From the NCBI RefSeq assembly GCF_016907835.1, contig NZ_JAFBCT010000001.1, positions 1,550,001 to 1,614,000 on the forward strand: a stretch of 64,000 bases of DNA, written 5' to 3'. Below, piece after piece: positions 49,124-58,600 of the stretch. Both the position numbers and the translations under genes were made by a program. Below the pieces are notes generated by a model. It was not told where the DNA came from, searched no databases, and was given only the letters and a program-made list of their open reading frames with translations. This stretch comes from Agromyces cerinus. Lineage in GTDB: Bacteria; Actinomycetota; Actinomycetes; Actinomycetales; Microbacteriaceae. Positions within the stretch are counted from its first letter, which is position 1, and the number at the start of each line of letters is the position of its first letter.

Positions 49124-49806
49124 GCGGCGTCCACCCGCTCGACGCGGTCGAGGGTGCGGCGACGCTCCGCGGCGCTCGGCCGCCACCACGGCATCAGCAT
49201 GCGGCCGATCGCCACGCTCGCCCAGTCGAGCCCGATGGCGAGCACCATGGTGGCCACGATGCCGGTGATGATCTCGGCCTGGATGCCGCGTTGCAGGCCG
49301 TCGGTGAAGAGGCTGCCGAGGCTCTGCACGCCGATGACGGCGCCGATGGTGGCGAGACTCACCGTGCTCACGATCACGACCCGGAGGCCGGACAGCAGCA
49401 CCGGCCCCGCGAGCGGGAGCTCGACGCCCCAGAACCGACCCGCCGCAGAATAGCCGATGGCCGTCGCCGACTGGCGCACATCGGGCTCCACCGCGTCGAA
49501 GGCGTCGGCAGCGGTGCGCACGATCACCGCGATGCCGTACAGCGTCAGCGCGACCACGAGGTTGACCGGGGAGGTCGTCCGCTGCCCGGTGACGATCGGC
49601 AGTGCGATGAGCAGCGCGAGCGACGGGATCGCGTAGAGCAGGCCGCAGAGCGAGAGCAGCACCCCTCGCGACCACCGGTACCGGTGCGCGATCCATCCGA
49701 TCGGAACCGAGATCACGAAGCTCAGTATGATCGCGGGCACCGACAATGCCAGATGCGTCAGCATCAGTTCGCCGACCAGGTCGAGATTCGACCAGAGCCA
49801 GTTCAC
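49120..49806 (-). CDS. Betaine/choline ABC transporter permease (first)
   Basis: A 228-residue permease with five to six helices (from about residue 20 to 205). The EAA-like loop reads QSATAIGYSAAGRFWGVELPLAGP (about residues 112-135). It is the OpuCB/ProW-like partner of the second permease; the two are only distantly similar, as in OpuC systems. Its ATG overlaps the ATPase stop by four bases. All four transporter genes therefore share start-stop overlaps, so stoichiometric production from one mRNA is expected. Confidence 0.92.
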   Translation of the reverse strand: MNWLWSNLDLVGELMLTHLALSVPAIILSFVISVPIGWIAHRYRWSRGVLLSLCGLLYAIPSLALLIALPIVTGQRTTSPVNLVVALTLYGIAVIVRTAADAFDAVEPDVRQSATAIGYSAAGRFWGVELPLAGPVLLSGLRVVIVSTVSLATIGAVIGVQSLGSLFTDGLQRGIQAEIITGIVATMVLAIGLDWASVAIGRMLMPWWRPSAAERRRTLDRVERVDAA

Positions 49807-50615
49807 GAGGCGAGCACTCCCGCTGGGCGTCCGTCGTCGTCGACGACGATCCGGCGCCCATCGACCTCGGTCAGGTGCAGCGCCCGCTTGCCGCGATTCG
49901 CCCCGACGAAGTCGGCGACGAAGTCGTCGGCGGGATTCGCGAGGATCTCAGCCGGAGACGCTGCCTGGGAGATCTGCCCACCGTGCTGCATGATCACGAC
50001 CTGGTCGCCGAGGAGGAACGCCTCGTCGATGTCGTGCGTGACGAAGACGACCGTCTTGCCGAGTTCGCCCTGCAGGCGGAGGAGTTCCTGCTGCAGCTCC
50101 GCTCGCACGATCGGGTCGACGGCGCCGAACGGTTCGTCCATCAGCAGGATGTTGGGGTCGACGGCGAGGCCGCGGGCGACGCCCACCCGTTGCTGCTGGC
50201 CGCCTGAGAGCTGGCTCGGGTACTTGTCGGCGAGCGAGCGGTCGAGGCCCACCGTGTCGAGCAGCTCGAGTGCGCGAGCGTGGGCGACGGCCTTCTTCTC
50301 ACCCCGGAGCAGCGGCACCGTCGCGACGTTGTCGATCACCTTGCGGTGCGGTAGGAGCCCCGAGTTCTGCATCACGTACCCGATGCCGCGTCGCAGCCCC
50401 ACCGGCTCGAGCGTCGCGACATCCGTGCCGTCGATCAGCACCTGCCCCGCGGTCGGGTCGACCATGCGATTGATCATGCGCAGGAGCGTCGTCTTGCCGG
50501 AACCCGAGGAGCCGACGAAGACGGTCGTCTTGCGCGGCGGGACCACGATGTCGACACCCGCCACCGCGACGGTGCCGTCGGGGAACTGCTTGGTGACGCC
50601 ACGGAACTCGATCAT
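49803..50615 (-). CDS. Betaine/choline ABC transporter ATP-binding protein (OpuCA/ProV-like)
   Basis: A 270-residue ATPase with Walker A GSSGSGKTTL near 37, Q-loop VMQNSGLLPH, signature LSGGQQQR, Walker B ILLMDEPFGAVDP and switch His in VFVTHDIDEAF. At 270 residues it lacks the tandem CBS domains of OpuCA/OpuAA that sense ionic strength. Only a short tail follows the ATPase, so osmotic gating would need another element. GAGG lies eight bases before the ATG. It is the first gene of the transporter operon, 106 bases downstream of a same-strand TetR gene. Confidence 0.93.
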   Translation of the reverse strand: MIEFRGVTKQFPDGTVAVAGVDIVVPPRKTTVFVGSSGSGKTTLLRMINRMVDPTAGQVLIDGTDVATLEPVGLRRGIGYVMQNSGLLPHRKVIDNVATVPLLRGEKKAVAHARALELLDTVGLDRSLADKYPSQLSGGQQQRVGVARGLAVDPNILLMDEPFGAVDPIVRAELQQELLRLQGELGKTVVFVTHDIDEAFLLGDQVVIMQHGGQISQAASPAEILANPADDFVADFVGANRGKRALHLTEVDGRRIVVDDDGRPAGVLAS

Positions 50616-50721
50616 GCTGCCTCATTCCACGCCCGGCACTCGCCGAACCGGCTTCCAGCCAAACACCAATCGCGTGCCGAGGCAACGAACGCGACGCGGC
50701 GCGTCGGACGCCGGCGGGACG

Positions 50722-51387
50722 TCAGGCGGCGGTGCTGGCGCTGCGCGCCTCGCCCAGGTGCTCGGCGAGGTAGTCGTGCACGAGGCGCTTCGCCTCGGCC
50801 AGGTAGCGGTCGTCGCCGGCCTCGTCACGCTCGAACGCGCGGCTGATGAGCGCGTCGCCGAGTTCGATCGAGACGCCGAGGCGGAAGCGCAGCTCCGCGA
50901 GGTCGAGGTCGTCACCGCCGAACTCCGCCTCGATGAGGCGTGCCAGTCGGTGGGCGAGCTCGGGCTCGATGTCGCCCTCGGGCGTCTCACGACGTGCGGC
51001 GTGCACGACGCTGAAGCCCGGTTCGTCGCGGTACATCGCGGCGCAGGCGTCGATCGCCACGTCCATGAGGTGCCACCAGTTGGCGAGGTCGATGTCGACG
51101 AGGTCGTCGGCGATGCGTTCCCGGAAACGTCGCACCGAGCGCTCGCGAAGTGCGTACAGCACGGCGACGCGGTCGGGGAAGTAGCGGTACACCGTGCCGA
51201 TCGAGGCACCGGCGCGCTCGGCGACCATCTGCGTGGTCAGGCGCTCGAACCCGGACTCGTCGACGATCTCCGCCGCGGCGTCGAGCAGCGCGTCGAGGCG
51301 CTGTGTACTGCGTCGCTGGGTCGGCTCGGTACGGATCGAGCGTCTCCGGCTCGGATCGGCCCCCAGGATCAGGTCGACATTCGGCAC
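50722..51387 (-). CDS. TetR family transcriptional regulator
   Basis: A 221-residue repressor. The N-terminal 25 residues are basic and flexible; the HTH follows at about 30-75 (LDALLDAAAEIVDESGFE, then TQMVAERAGASIGTVYRYF). The C-terminal ligand domain (about 85-215) is not assignable. The GTG start has GGAGG upstream. It is transcribed towards the betaine transporter operon, which starts 106 bases after its stop, and divergently from the App1-type gene. Either could be its target. I see no convincing palindrome in the 106-base interval 51388-51493. Confidence 0.9.
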   Translation of the reverse strand: MPNVDLILGADPSRRRSIRTEPTQRRSTQRLDALLDAAAEIVDESGFERLTTQMVAERAGASIGTVYRYFPDRVAVLYALRERSVRRFRERIADDLVDIDLANWWHLMDVAIDACAAMYRDEPGFSVVHAARRETPEGDIEPELAHRLARLIEAEFGGDDLDLAELRFRLGVSIELGDALISRAFERDEAGDDRYLAEAKRLVHDYLAEHLGEARSASTAA

Positions 51388-51493
51388 GGAACCTCCTCAG
51401 TTGCCCGTCCACTCTACCCGGAGCGGCGCGGGTCGTCCGACCATCTCCGGGCACGTTTCGCGACGCGGTGTCGACGCATGACAGACTGAGTGG

Positions 51494-52552
51494 ATGCCGG
51501 CGAGCTCCCCCCTTCCGGCCGGACAACGAGAGCGCCAGGTCCGGCATCGTGCCGCGCGCCTCGAAGACTGGGTGCACGACATCCGCGAACGCTGGGCGCG
51601 CCGCCGAGGCCACCGGCCGACCATCGTGCCCTACACGGGCTACGGGTCCACCGAGTGGGTGCGAGTGCTCTGCCGGGTGCTGCTCGCGAAGCCGGTCGCC
51701 CCCGACGAGACGTCGAAGCGCCGGCGTCGCCGTGGAGAGCAGGGCATCCGCGGATGGCGCAGCTTCACGAGCGTGCCTGTCGGCGGCGTGCCCGTGGTGA
51801 TCGAGGTCGGCGGCACGCGCATCGAGGTGCTCGCCGATCGCGGCGGGGTCGTCGACACGAAGGTGCCGGTCTCGCTCGAGCCCGGCTGGCACCGGGTGAC
51901 GCTGCACACCGAGGGTGCGGAGCCCGTCGAGGCGCCGATCTGGATCGTCGGGCCCGAGGTTCGATTCGGCATCATCTCCGACGTCGACGACACCGTGATG
52001 GTCACGGCACTCCCCCGGCCGTTCGTCGCCTTCTGGAACACCTTCGTGCTCGACGAGCACGCGCGCATCCCGACACCGGGCATGGCCGTGCTGTTCGAAC
52101 GGCTCGTGCGCTCGCACCCGGCCTCCCCCGTCATCTACCTGTCGACGGGCGCCTGGAACGTCGCACCCACGCTCACGAGGTTCCTCTCGCGCAACCTGTA
52201 TCCGGCGGGCCCGCTCCTCCTCACCGACTGGGGCCCGACGCACGACCGGTGGTTCCGGAGCGGCCGGGAGCACAAGCAGGAGAACCTCCGGCGACTCGCC
52301 GAGGAGTTTCCCGACGTGCGCTGGCTCCTCATCGGCGACGACGGGCAGCACGACGAGGAGCACTACGAGCGTTTCGCGCTCGAGCACCCCGAAAAGGTCG
52401 CCGCCGTCGCCATCCGCCGCCTGTCGAAGGGTGAAGCCGTGCTCGCCGGAGGTCGCACGAAGACGGAGCAGCACGCCTCGGGCGTGCCGTGGGTCTCGGC
52501 GAACGACGGCTCGACGATCGCCGACCGGCTCGCCGATCTCGGCGTGCTCTGA
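51494..52552 (+). CDS. App1 family phosphatase (DUF2183)
   Basis: A 352-residue protein with an App1-type HAD-like catalytic domain named for yeast phosphatidate phosphatase. The motif ISDVDDTVMVTALPR (DxDxT) lies near residue 160. SPVIYLSTGAWNVAPTL and LIGDDGQHDEEHY follow as motifs II and IV. The N-terminal half (about 20-150) is a beta-rich domain with VVIEVGGTRIEVLADRGG. Actinobacterial members are cytoplasmic or envelope-associated proteins of unproven substrate. Its 3' end faces pyrD across a strong terminator. Confidence 0.9.
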   Translation: MPASSPLPAGQRERQVRHRAARLEDWVHDIRERWARRRGHRPTIVPYTGYGSTEWVRVLCRVLLAKPVAPDETSKRRRRRGEQGIRGWRSFTSVPVGGVPVVIEVGGTRIEVLADRGGVVDTKVPVSLEPGWHRVTLHTEGAEPVEAPIWIVGPEVRFGIISDVDDTVMVTALPRPFVAFWNTFVLDEHARIPTPGMAVLFERLVRSHPASPVIYLSTGAWNVAPTLTRFLSRNLYPAGPLLLTDWGPTHDRWFRSGREHKQENLRRLAEEFPDVRWLLIGDDGQHDEEHYERFALEHPEKVAAVAIRRLSKGEAVLAGGRTKTEQHASGVPWVSANDGSTIADRLADLGVL

Positions 52553-52589
52553 CCACCGCGCGCTGCGGCGACGGGTGTGCTGTGACGAC

Positions 52590-52634
52590 CGGTGCGCTCA
52601 GCGCGCCGACGTGTGCGGCGCGCTGAGCGCACCG
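52590..52634. terminator. Bidirectional terminator between App1-type gene and pyrD
   Basis: A perfect 18-base-pair stem (52590-52607 with 52617-52634) with a nine-base loop lies between the convergent stops at 52552 and 52642. It is the strongest hairpin in the window and, unlike three others, does not contain the GGATGCC motif. Confidence 0.9.
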
Positions 52635-52641
52635 AGTGAGG

Positions 52642-53694
52642 CTAGGCCGCGACGGCCGAGCGGCGGCTCCGCGCGAACTTCGCCAGGCCGCGGTTGACCT
52701 GCCTGGCCCAGAACGGACCCCGGTAGATGAACGCCGAGTACCCCTGCACGAGCGTGGCTCCTGCATCGAGCCGGTTCTGCACGTCGGCGGCGGTCTCGAC
52801 ACCGCCGACCGAGACGACGCAGAGCTCAGCAGGCACCTGGGCGCGGATGAGTCGCAGCACGTCGAGCGACCGCGCAGCGAGCGGCGCACCCGACAGGCCG
52901 CCTGCCCCGATGGCGTCGACGACGGATGCCTCGGCGCGGAGCCCATCGCGGGAGATCGTCGTGTTCGTCGCGATGATGCCGTCGAGGCCGAGGCGCTCGA
53001 CGAGCTCGCAGATACGCACGATCTCGGCGTCGTCGAGGTCGGGGGCGATCTTCACGAGCAGCGGGGTGCCGCCGGCAGCCGCACGCACCGATTCGAGGAG
53101 CGGCGCGAGCGAGTCGATCTCCTGCAGGCCGCGGAGCCCCGGAGTGTTGGGCGAGCTGACGTTGACCACGAGGTAGTCGGCGAAGGGGGCCAGAACGCGG
53201 GCGCTGCGCTCGTAGTCGGCGACCGCGTCCTCGACGGCGGTGACCCGGCTCTTGCCGATGTTGATGCCGAGCACCGGGCGGTCGCTGCGGCGCGACAGTC
53301 GCGAGAGACGGCCGGCCGCGGCATCCGCACCGCCGTTGTTGAAGCCCATGCGATTGACGAGCGCGCGATCGCTCACGAGGCGGAACAGGCGTGGCCGCGG
53401 GTTGCCGGGCTGGGCGACGGCCGTGATCGTGCCGACCTCGACGTGCCCGAACCCGAGGTTGCCGAGGCCGCGCACTGCGAAACCGTCCTTGTCGAACCCT
53501 GCCGCGACGCCGAAGGGCGACGGGAAGCGCAGGCCGAGCGTCTCGACCGCGAGCGACGGGTCGGGCGCGGTGAACCGCTCGACGAGCTTGCCGAAACCGA
53601 GCGTCGGGAGCGCGCGGATGACGCGGAACGCGAGGTGGTGCGCGTCTTCCGGGTCCATGTGGGAGAGGAAGGCGGTGAAGAGAAGTCGATACAT
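52642..53694 (-). CDS. pyrD: Dihydroorotate dehydrogenase (quinone), class 2
   Basis: Flavoenzyme of pyrimidine synthesis, oxidising dihydroorotate with membrane quinone. The 350-residue protein has an N-terminal amphipathic helix region (YRLLFTAFLSHMDPEDAHHLAF, residues about 2-23) typical of class 2. NRMGFNNGG and the catalytic Ser in VNVSSPNTPGLRGLQ follow; KIAPDLDD, NTTISRDGLR and SVGGVETAADV are further signatures. It stands alone, away from other pyr genes. Its ATG lies 40 bases from the nrdR stop, so co-transcription with nrdR is possible. Confidence 0.97.
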   Translation of the reverse strand: MYRLLFTAFLSHMDPEDAHHLAFRVIRALPTLGFGKLVERFTAPDPSLAVETLGLRFPSPFGVAAGFDKDGFAVRGLGNLGFGHVEVGTITAVAQPGNPRPRLFRLVSDRALVNRMGFNNGGADAAAGRLSRLSRRSDRPVLGINIGKSRVTAVEDAVADYERSARVLAPFADYLVVNVSSPNTPGLRGLQEIDSLAPLLESVRAAAGGTPLLVKIAPDLDDAEIVRICELVERLGLDGIIATNTTISRDGLRAEASVVDAIGAGGLSGAPLAARSLDVLRLIRAQVPAELCVVSVGGVETAADVQNRLDAGATLVQGYSAFIYRGPFWARQVNRGLAKFARSRRSAVAA

Positions 53695-53734
53695 CGCGCC
53701 TCAGGCTACCGGAGTGGGAGCGGCCGGGCCGACG

Positions 53735-54208
53735 TCACTCCACCGGTCGCGCCGGCAGACGACCGTGCTCTTCACGGAGCTGATCGATCGCGGATTCGAA
53801 ATCGTCGAGCGAATCGAACGCCTGGTAGACGCTCGCGAAGCGGAGATAGGCGACCTCGTCGAGCTCACGGAGCGGCGGCAGGATCGCGAGGCCGATGTCG
53901 TTCGCCTCGATCTGCGATGCACCCGTCGAGCGGATCGTCTCCTCGACCTTCTGCGCGAGCACCGCGAGGTCGGAGTCGGTCACCGGGCGGCCCTGGCACG
54001 CCTTCCTGACGCCGAGCACGACCTTCTCGCGGCTGAACGGCTCGACCACGCCGGACCGCTTGATGACGACGAGACTCGCGGTCTCGGTGGTCGAGAACCT
54101 GCGCCCGCACTCGGGGCACTGGCGACGGCGCCGGATCGAGAGCCCGTCGTCGCTCGTGCGGGAGTCGATGACTCGGGAGTCGGGGTGACGGCAGAAGGGA
54201 CAGTACAT
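53735..54208 (-). CDS. nrdR: Transcriptional repressor NrdR
   Basis: Zinc-ribbon/ATP-cone repressor of ribonucleotide reductase genes; it senses ATP versus dATP. The 157-residue protein has Cys3/Cys6 and Cys31/Cys34 as zinc ligands, and the ATP cone from about residue 49 ([20 protein letters not shown]). It ends in an acidic-basic tail. No nrd gene or NrdR box is visible nearby. Located between hisD and pyrD. Confidence 0.98.
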   Translation of the reverse strand: MYCPFCRHPDSRVIDSRTSDDGLSIRRRRQCPECGRRFSTTETASLVVIKRSGVVEPFSREKVVLGVRKACQGRPVTDSDLAVLAQKVEETIRSTGASQIEANDIGLAILPPLRELDEVAYLRFASVYQAFDSLDDFESAIDQLREEHGRLPARPVE

Positions 54209-54301
54209 GGTGCTCCCAGCCTAGCGGCGGCGATCAGGGCGCCGCCGACGTGCCCGCGAGCACGACCGCGACGACTCCCGGCGGAACGATTCGAATCGGG
54301 G

Positions 54302-55609
54302 TCAGTCCGGGAATCGGGCGGTGACGGCCTCGCCGTGTGCGGGCAGGTCCTCTTCCGTCGAGAGCGCGGCGATCACCGGGGCGACCTCGCGGAGCGCCTG
54401 CTCGTCGTAGCGCACGACCTGCTGCGGGCGCAGGAAGGTGGCGGCCGAGAGACCGGAGGCGTGGCGCGCCTGACCACCCGTCGGCAGCACGTGATTCGAA
54501 CCCGCTGCGTAGTCGCCGAGGCTGACCGGCGAGAAGGAGCCGACGAAGATCGCGCCGGCGTTCTCGATGCGCGCGAGCGTGGCATCGACGTCGCGCACCT
54601 GGATCTCGAGGTGTTCGGGGCCGAAGGCGTTCGCGAAGTCGGCGGCCTGCTCGAGGTCGTCGACGAGCACGACTGCCGACTGCACTCCGTCGATCGCCTC
54701 GCGCACCCGTGCGCTGTGCTTCGTGGCCGCGACGCGCGCCTCGAGGCGCTCGGCCACCCTGGCCGCGAGCTCGGGCGAGTCGGTGACGAGCACGGCGGCG
54801 GCGAGCTCGTCGTGCTCCGCCTGGCTCACGAGGTCGGCCGCGACGAAGTCGGGGTCGGCGCCGTCGTCGGCGATGACGAGGATGTCGGTCGGCCCGGCCT
54901 CGGCATCGATGCCGGTGACGCTCTGCACGACGCGCTTCGCGGCGGCGACGAAGACGTTGCCCGGGCCGGTCACGCGCTGCACCGGCTCGAGGCCGATGCC
55001 GTCGACGCCGTATGCGAAGGCGCCGATCGCGCCGGCGCCGCCCATGGCGTAGACCTCGGTGATGCCGAGGAGTGCGGCGATGCCCGCGATCGTCGGGTGG
55101 ATGCGGCCGCCGAACTCCGACTGCGCCGGTGATGCGAGCGCGATCGAGCGCACCCCGGCCACCTGGGCGGGCACGACGTTCATGATCACGCTCGACGGGT
55201 AGACCGCCTTGCCGCCCGGCACGTAGAGGCCGACGCGGGCGACGGGCTGCCAGCGCTGCTCGACGACGGCCCCTGCGGCGAGCACCGTCGTCTGGGGCGC
55301 GGGCACCTGGGCCTCGCTCGCGGCACGCACGCGCTCGATCGTCTGGAGCGCCGCCGCCCGGATATCGGGTGCGAGGCCCTCGAGCGCCGCCGCCAGTTCG
55401 TCGGCCGGCACGCGCACCGCCGCCGGTCGAACGCCGTCGAAGCGCTCGGCCTGGTCGAGCAGCGCCGTCTCACCGTGCTCGCGCACCTCGTCGATGATCG
55501 AGCGGGCGGCATCGAGCGCCGCGGAGACGTCGGTCGCCGCCCGGGGCACGAGGGCGAGGAGCCCTGCCGTCGAGGGTCGGGTTCCACGGAGGTCGATGGT
55601 GCGCAGCAT
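54302..55609 (-). CDS. hisD: Histidinol dehydrogenase
   Basis: Last enzyme of histidine synthesis, oxidising L-histidinol twice to L-histidine with NAD and zinc. The 435-residue protein has the conserved VPGGKAVYPSSVIMN near 125. Zinc and catalytic residues lie in SQAEHDELA, FGPEHLEIQV and SNHVLPTGGQAR. Other his genes are absent here, although hisD is often first in actinobacterial his operons. The ATG is preceded by little ribosome-site sequence. The 93 bases between it and nrdR hold only a weak seven-pair hairpin. Confidence 0.97.
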   Translation of the reverse strand: MLRTIDLRGTRPSTAGLLALVPRAATDVSAALDAARSIIDEVREHGETALLDQAERFDGVRPAAVRVPADELAAALEGLAPDIRAAALQTIERVRAASEAQVPAPQTTVLAAGAVVEQRWQPVARVGLYVPGGKAVYPSSVIMNVVPAQVAGVRSIALASPAQSEFGGRIHPTIAGIAALLGITEVYAMGGAGAIGAFAYGVDGIGLEPVQRVTGPGNVFVAAAKRVVQSVTGIDAEAGPTDILVIADDGADPDFVAADLVSQAEHDELAAAVLVTDSPELAARVAERLEARVAATKHSARVREAIDGVQSAVVLVDDLEQAADFANAFGPEHLEIQVRDVDATLARIENAGAIFVGSFSPVSLGDYAAGSNHVLPTGGQARHASGLSAATFLRPQQVVRYDEQALREVAPVIAALSTEEDLPAHGEAVTARFPD

Positions 55610-55655
55610 GATGATTCCAGCCTATCGACCGGTCACGCCACGGATCGGGTCGACG

Positions 55656-58600
55656 TCACACGAGGCAGTTCGGGCCGAGCAGGCTCTTCAGCTCTCCGTA
55701 GAGGTCGGCGGTCACCTTGACCGGGTACTGCCCGATCTCGAAGACACGACCGACGCGGCCCTTCGTCAGCGTGATCCGAACCTCGGTCTCCCCGTGGTGC
55801 CGGACGAGCACATCTCGGAGCGCCTCGGTCGTCTCCTGCGTCGCCCGCTGGTCGGGCAGCGTGATCTTCACGATGCCCGACTCCTCGTCTTGACCGATCT
55901 CGGGCGTGAACACACTGTAGGCATGCAGGTTCATGCCGTCGTCGCGCATGCTGACCCGCCCGCGCACGACCACGATCGAATCGGCCTGTAGGCCGGGCGC
56001 GAACTCCTGGTAGGCCTTGCCCATGAACATCACCGTGATCTCGCCCGAGAAGTCCTCGACCGTAATCATGCCGTATTGGTTGCCCGAGGCCTTCGCGATG
56101 CGGTGCTGCACGCTCGTGACGAGGCCGGCCACCGTGACCGTGTCGGCATCCTGCGTCGAATCCGAGGTGGTGAGATCGAGGATCGACGTCGATGCGTGCT
56201 TCGCGAGCGACACCTCGAGTCCGTCGAGCGGATGCTCCGACACGTACAGCCCCAGCATCTCTCGTTCGAAGGCCAGCTTCTGCTTCTTCGGCCATTCAGG
56301 TCGGGCGGGCACGAGCGACGGCGCGGCATCGCGCTCGTCGTCGTCGAAGAGGCTGTCGAAGTCGAAGCCGAAGTCGCCGACCTCTTCGGCCCGCTTCTCC
56401 TTCACGACCGACTCGACCGCGCCCTCGTGGATCTCGACGAGCGATCGACGCGTGTGTCCGAGCGAGTCGAACGCACCGGCCTTCACGAGCGATTCGACCG
56501 TGCGCTTGTTCGCAACCGGGAGCGGCGACTTCTTCAGGAAGTCGTGGAAGGACTCGAATCGGCCCTTCGTGTCGCGTGCACCGCGGATCGCGTCGACCAC
56601 GTTGAACCCGACGTTGCGCACGGCGCCGAGTCCGAATCGGATGTCTTCGCCGACGGCGGCGAAGTAGCCGATCGACTCGTTCACGTCTGGTGGCAGCACC
56701 TTGATGCCCATACGTCGGCACTCGTTGAGGTAGAGCGCGAGCTTGTCGCGCGCGTCGCCGACGCTCGTGAGCAGCGCCGCCATGTACTCGGCCGGGTAGT
56801 GGGCCTTGAGATAGGCGGTCCAGTAGCTCAGGACGCCGTACGCGGCGGAGTGCGCCTTGTTGAACGCGTAGTCCGAGAACGGGAGCAGGATCTCCCAGAG
56901 CTTCTGGATCGCGGCATCCGAATAGCCGTTCGCCTTCATGCCTCCTGAGAAGCCCTCGTACTGCTTGTCGAGCTCGGACTTCTTCTTCTTGCCCATCGCG
57001 CGACGCAGGATGTCGGCCTGGCCGAGCGAGAACCCGGCGACCTTCTGCGCGATCGCCATCACCTGCTCCTGATAGATGATCAGGCCGTAGCTCGTGTCGA
57101 GGATCTCCCGGAGCGATTCCTCGAACTCCGGGTGGATCGGGGTGATCTCCTGCAGGCGGTTCTTGCGCAGCGCGTAGTTGATGTGCGAGTTCGCACCCAT
57201 GGGGCCCGGCCGGTAGAGGGCGATGACGGCCGAGATGTCTTCGAAGTTGTCGGGCTTCATCTGGCGCAGCAGCGATCGCATCGGCCCGCCGTCGAGCTGG
57301 AACACGCCGAGCGTGTCTCCCCTCGCAAGCAGGTCGTAGGCGCCCTGGTCGTCGAGCGCGAGGTCTTCGAGCACCGGACGGTGGCCGCGGTTGGCCTCGA
57401 TGTTGTCGAGGGCGTCGTCGATGATGGTGAGGTTGCGCAGCCCCAGGAAGTCCATCTTGATGAGGCCGAGCGACTCGCACGCCGGGTAGTCGAACTGCGT
57501 GACGATCTGGCCGTCTTGTTCGCGCTTCATGATCGGGATGATGTCGACGAGCGGATCGCTCGACATGATCACGCCGGCCGCGTGCACGCCCCACTGGCGC
57601 TTCAGGTTCTCGAGGCCGAGCGCCGTCTCGAAGACGGTCTTCGCCTCGGGATCCGTCTCGACGATGGCCCGGATGTCGGAGGCCTCCTTGTAGCGCGGGT
57701 GCTTCGCGTCGAAGATGCCGGTGAGCGGGATGTCCTTGCCCATGACCGCGGGCGGCATCGCCTTCGTGAGCTTCTCGCCCATCGAGAACGGGAAGCCGAG
57801 CACGCGGCCCGAGTCCTTCAGCGCCTGCTTCGCCTTGATCGTGCCGTAGGTCACGATCTGCGCGACACGCTCGTCGCCGTACTTCTCGGTCACGTACCTG
57901 ATGACCTCGCCGCGACGGCGCTCGTCGAAGTCGACGTCGAAGTCGGGCATCGAGACGCGGTCAGGGTTCAGGAACCGCTCGAAGATGAGGCCGTGCTGCA
58001 GCGGGTCGAGGTCGGTGATGCGCATGGCGTAGGCCGCCATCGAACCGGCACCGGAGCCACGGCCGGGACCCACGCGGATGCCGTTGTTCTTCGACCAGTT
58101 GATGAAGTCGGCGACGACGAGGAAGTAGCCGGGGAAGCCCATCTGCAGGATGACGCCGACCTCGTAGTCGGCCTGCTTGCGCACGTCGGCCGGGATGCCG
58201 TTCGGGTAGCGCACCTCGAGGCCGCGGTCGACCTCTTTCACGAACCAGGTGTCTTCGCTCTCGCCCTCTGGCACCGGGAAGCGCGGCATGTAGTTGGCGT
58301 TCGTGTTGAACTTCACGTCGGCGCGCTCTGCGATGAGCAGGGTGTTGTCGCAGGCCTCGGGGTAGTCGCGGAAGACATGGCGCATCTCGGCGGCCGTCTT
58401 CAGGTAGAACTCATCGGCGTCGAACTTGAACCGGTTGGGGTCGTCGAGCGTGGAACCCGACTGCACGCAGAGCAGAGCGGCGTGGCTCTTGGCGTCGGCG
58501 GCATGCGTGTAGTGCAGGTCGTTCGTGGCGACCAGCGGCAGGGCGAGGTCCTTCGCGAGCCGGTGCAGGTCCTCCATGATGCGGCGCTCGATGCCGAGAC

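Noticed and set aside
54287..54298. CGATTCGAATCG palindrome near the hisD stop
   Set aside because: Twelve bases only, and with no promoter or second copy; likely chance.
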